Assembly: GCA_946699065.1 (NCBI GenBank)
Contig: CAMPDV010000098.1
Span: 496,001-560,000, forward strand
Source of the DNA: Loxodes magnus
Lineage: Eukaryota > Ciliophora > Karyorelictea > Loxodida > Loxodidae
Reading direction: 5' to 3'
Length of the DNA: 64,000 nt
Made by a program: the position numbers and the translations under genes
Notes under the pieces: generated by a model
The model's input: the letters and a program-made list of their open reading frames with translations, nothing else
The model's database searches: none
Told to the model about the DNA's origin: nothing
Shown: piece after piece, positions 62,384 to 64,000 of the stretch
Position numbering within the stretch: position 1 is the first letter of the stretch
How the letters are laid out: each line of letters opens with the position of its first letter

Positions 62384-64000
62384 ATGATGGGAAGAAACTT
62401 GAAATGATCCCTAATCATAATATTACTTCTATAGACTTAATCAAACGAAATTTCTCACCATTATTAGTAAGGAGAGAATATTGTGGTGTGATACAATAAA
62501 ATTGGCCCTTAATCGAATCCTTAAGAAACATATCATTATGATACTTTAGGTCTTTGCAAAGGAGAAGGATCTGAAAATCCTCATTTGCATAGTATAGGGG
62601 AAGCAATTGAAGGGCACGAACTTGTTGACTCTTTGCATAACTTATAATTCAAAGTTGATGTTTAAGATCAAGTTTTTTGTGAAATGTAGCTAGATAAATA
62701 AAAGGCTTCAGTCTTAAGAGCAGCAGTAGAAAGTTAATATTGAACTTTATTTTATATAGATGAATTGCCAATTTGGGGAGTAGTAGGTGAAGTGATTCAA
62801 GTAGAGGAGCCTATGATTCTAATATACACACATAAAAAATTTTAGATCTCATATAATGATGACTAACTAATCTAAATTAATTATACTAACACTGAGTCCG
62901 TTCCTATTGAAGATGGTATGCAAATTTCGTTTAAGTACTCTATTAATTGGGTCCCTACTACAATGAGCTTCAAAAATAGATTCGCTAGATATTTGGAATT
63001 CGATTTTTTCGAAGGTTCAATTCATTGATTTTCACTTCTAAATTCCTTTTTACTAGTTCTATTTTTACTAGGAGTAGTCGCTTTTATACTTCTAAGAGTG
63101 ACATCTAATGATATAGCAAGAATTTAGAAAAAGGATTAAGAAATGGAAAAGGGATAACTTGACTTTGTCGAAGAGACTGGATGAAAGAGAATTGCAAATG
63201 AAGTTTTTAAGCCTCCTGGACTTTTGACAGTTTTCACCGCTATGGTTAGCTCAGGGCATCATTTAATATTTGTTGTTTTAATGATAATAGCTTTATGCCT
63301 ACTTGAGCAATTCTATGAAGAGCATGGAAGTTTTACTACTATGCTATTTGTGGTTTGGGTTTTTCTAGGTATAGTTGGTGGATTTAGCAGTGGTAGGCTA
63401 TATAAATAAAGTGAAGGCAAAAAATGAATTAAAACTATGACTATCAGCGCTTTTTTTATTCCTACAATCATAACTTTTGAAATGGTTCTACTAGAAATTT
63501 TTGCTGCTATTTATCATTCTGCTAATCAAATACATTTAACCCATACAATGTTATTGCTTTTAACAGTTACTGCTATCTATTTCCCTTTATATGTATTTGG
63601 TACAATCTACGGAAGGAATATTTTAAAAAGTGATCCTCCAATAAAATCGAATTTAGTAAAATAAGCTGTCATTAAGAGAAAATCATGATACGTTTAGCCT
63701 ATTATACTTTATATCTGCTCAGGAGGATTAATTTTTCTAGCAATATATACAGAAACGTATTATGTCTTCTAGTCATTTTATAACTATAAATTTTATTATG
63801 TTTATGGTTTCGCTTTAGCCGTTTTCTTTATGCTATTGATTTGTTCATCATGCGTAAGCATAGTTTCTACATATATTTTTCTTAATTCTGAAGATTATCG
63901 TTGGCAGTGACATAGCTTCTGAAGTTCAGCAACTACAGGGTGGTTCGTATATTTCTACGCTATTTATTTCTTCTTACATACCAAAATGCATGGCATCTAT
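62384..64000 (+). CDS. transmembrane 9 superfamily protein (nonaspanin), 3' end missing
   Basis: Starts [17 protein letters not shown], a signal peptide, and is open through the window end (539 codons visible). TM9SF proteins sit in the Golgi/endosome and help load transmembrane cargo and support adhesion and phagocytosis. Diagnostic blocks: 'GENIVVWYNKIGPQSNPQET' with the N-terminal lumenal domain, '[10 protein letters not shown]', 'SINWVPT', the first helix '[20 protein letters not shown]', then '[13 protein letters not shown]', 'GFSSGRLYK' and '[20 protein letters not shown]'. Trp in 'WQWHSFW' is written both TGG and TGA. No intron is needed in the visible part. ATG 62384 and 62387 are adjacent; either may be the start. 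Confidence 0.95.

Noticed and set aside
1-64000. Standard-code ORFs of 60-100 codons across the window
   Set aside because: Most are fragments or shadows; the conserved genes only appear when TAA/TAG are Gln and TGA is Trp. Pieces such as 3244-3486 (Elp3), 32827-33018 (transporter) and 63224-63664 (TM9SF) are parts of the larger genes listed.

Overview
Organism. The window is AT-rich and looks empty under the standard code. When TAA and TAG are read as Gln and TGA as Trp, long conserved proteins appear on both strands (Elp3, a WDR33/Pfs2 WD40 protein, a tubulin-tyrosine-ligase-like protein, TM9SF, ubiquitin). Almost all of these end at TGA, although TGA is also used internally as Trp (for example the conserved Trp of a UBC fold, and GLWIWIG in a transporter). 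This is the karyorelict ciliate nuclear code (NCBI table 27), so the source is most likely a karyorelict such as Loxodes. Short GT-AG introns of about 22-47 nt restore reading frames in four genes. The species and the choice of table 27 over the Condylostoma code are inferences.

Left half (1-24.9 kb): gene-rich and single-copy. In order: a RING-coiled-coil protein cut by the window edge; Elp3 (-); a TTL-like ligase with an N-terminal membrane anchor; an acylation-motif vWA protein; a BAH-PHD-TFS2M chromatin/transcription protein (-); WDR33/Pfs2 (-); a Cys-rich type I membrane protein (-); a degenerate small GTPase (+); a large UBC-UBC-VIT-vWA-ubiquitin protein (+); a membrane protein (-); and a Q/N-rich protein (-). 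Spacers are AT-rich, roughly 0.3-2.1 kb.

Middle (24.9-56.2 kb): a segmental triplication. Each unit carries an intact 410-codon EamA/DMT-type transporter (copies A 26411, B 32581, C 53680) with about 1.4 kb of related 5' flank and several hundred bp of related 3' flank. The units are interrupted by non-LTR retroelements: ORF1-type genes with a CCHC zinc knuckle, apurinic-type endonuclease fragments and a reverse transcriptase with YADD. Two ORF1-only elements have clear target-site duplications, and copy B keeps the empty site of the element found in copy C. Several elements share a 3' terminus ending in an ATT-repeat tail.

Right end (56.2-64 kb): a multi-pass membrane RING E3-like gene (-), a 3.6-kb gene-poor spacer, and the 5' part of a TM9SF (nonaspanin) gene that runs off the window.

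Most striking feature: the gene at 18143-21511. One polypeptide joins two E2-like folds that have both lost the catalytic cysteine (one position is a TGA/Trp codon, the other Tyr), a VIT-vWA module with an intact MIDAS, a complete internal ubiquitin ending in RGG, and the C-terminal domain of the VWA5A family.
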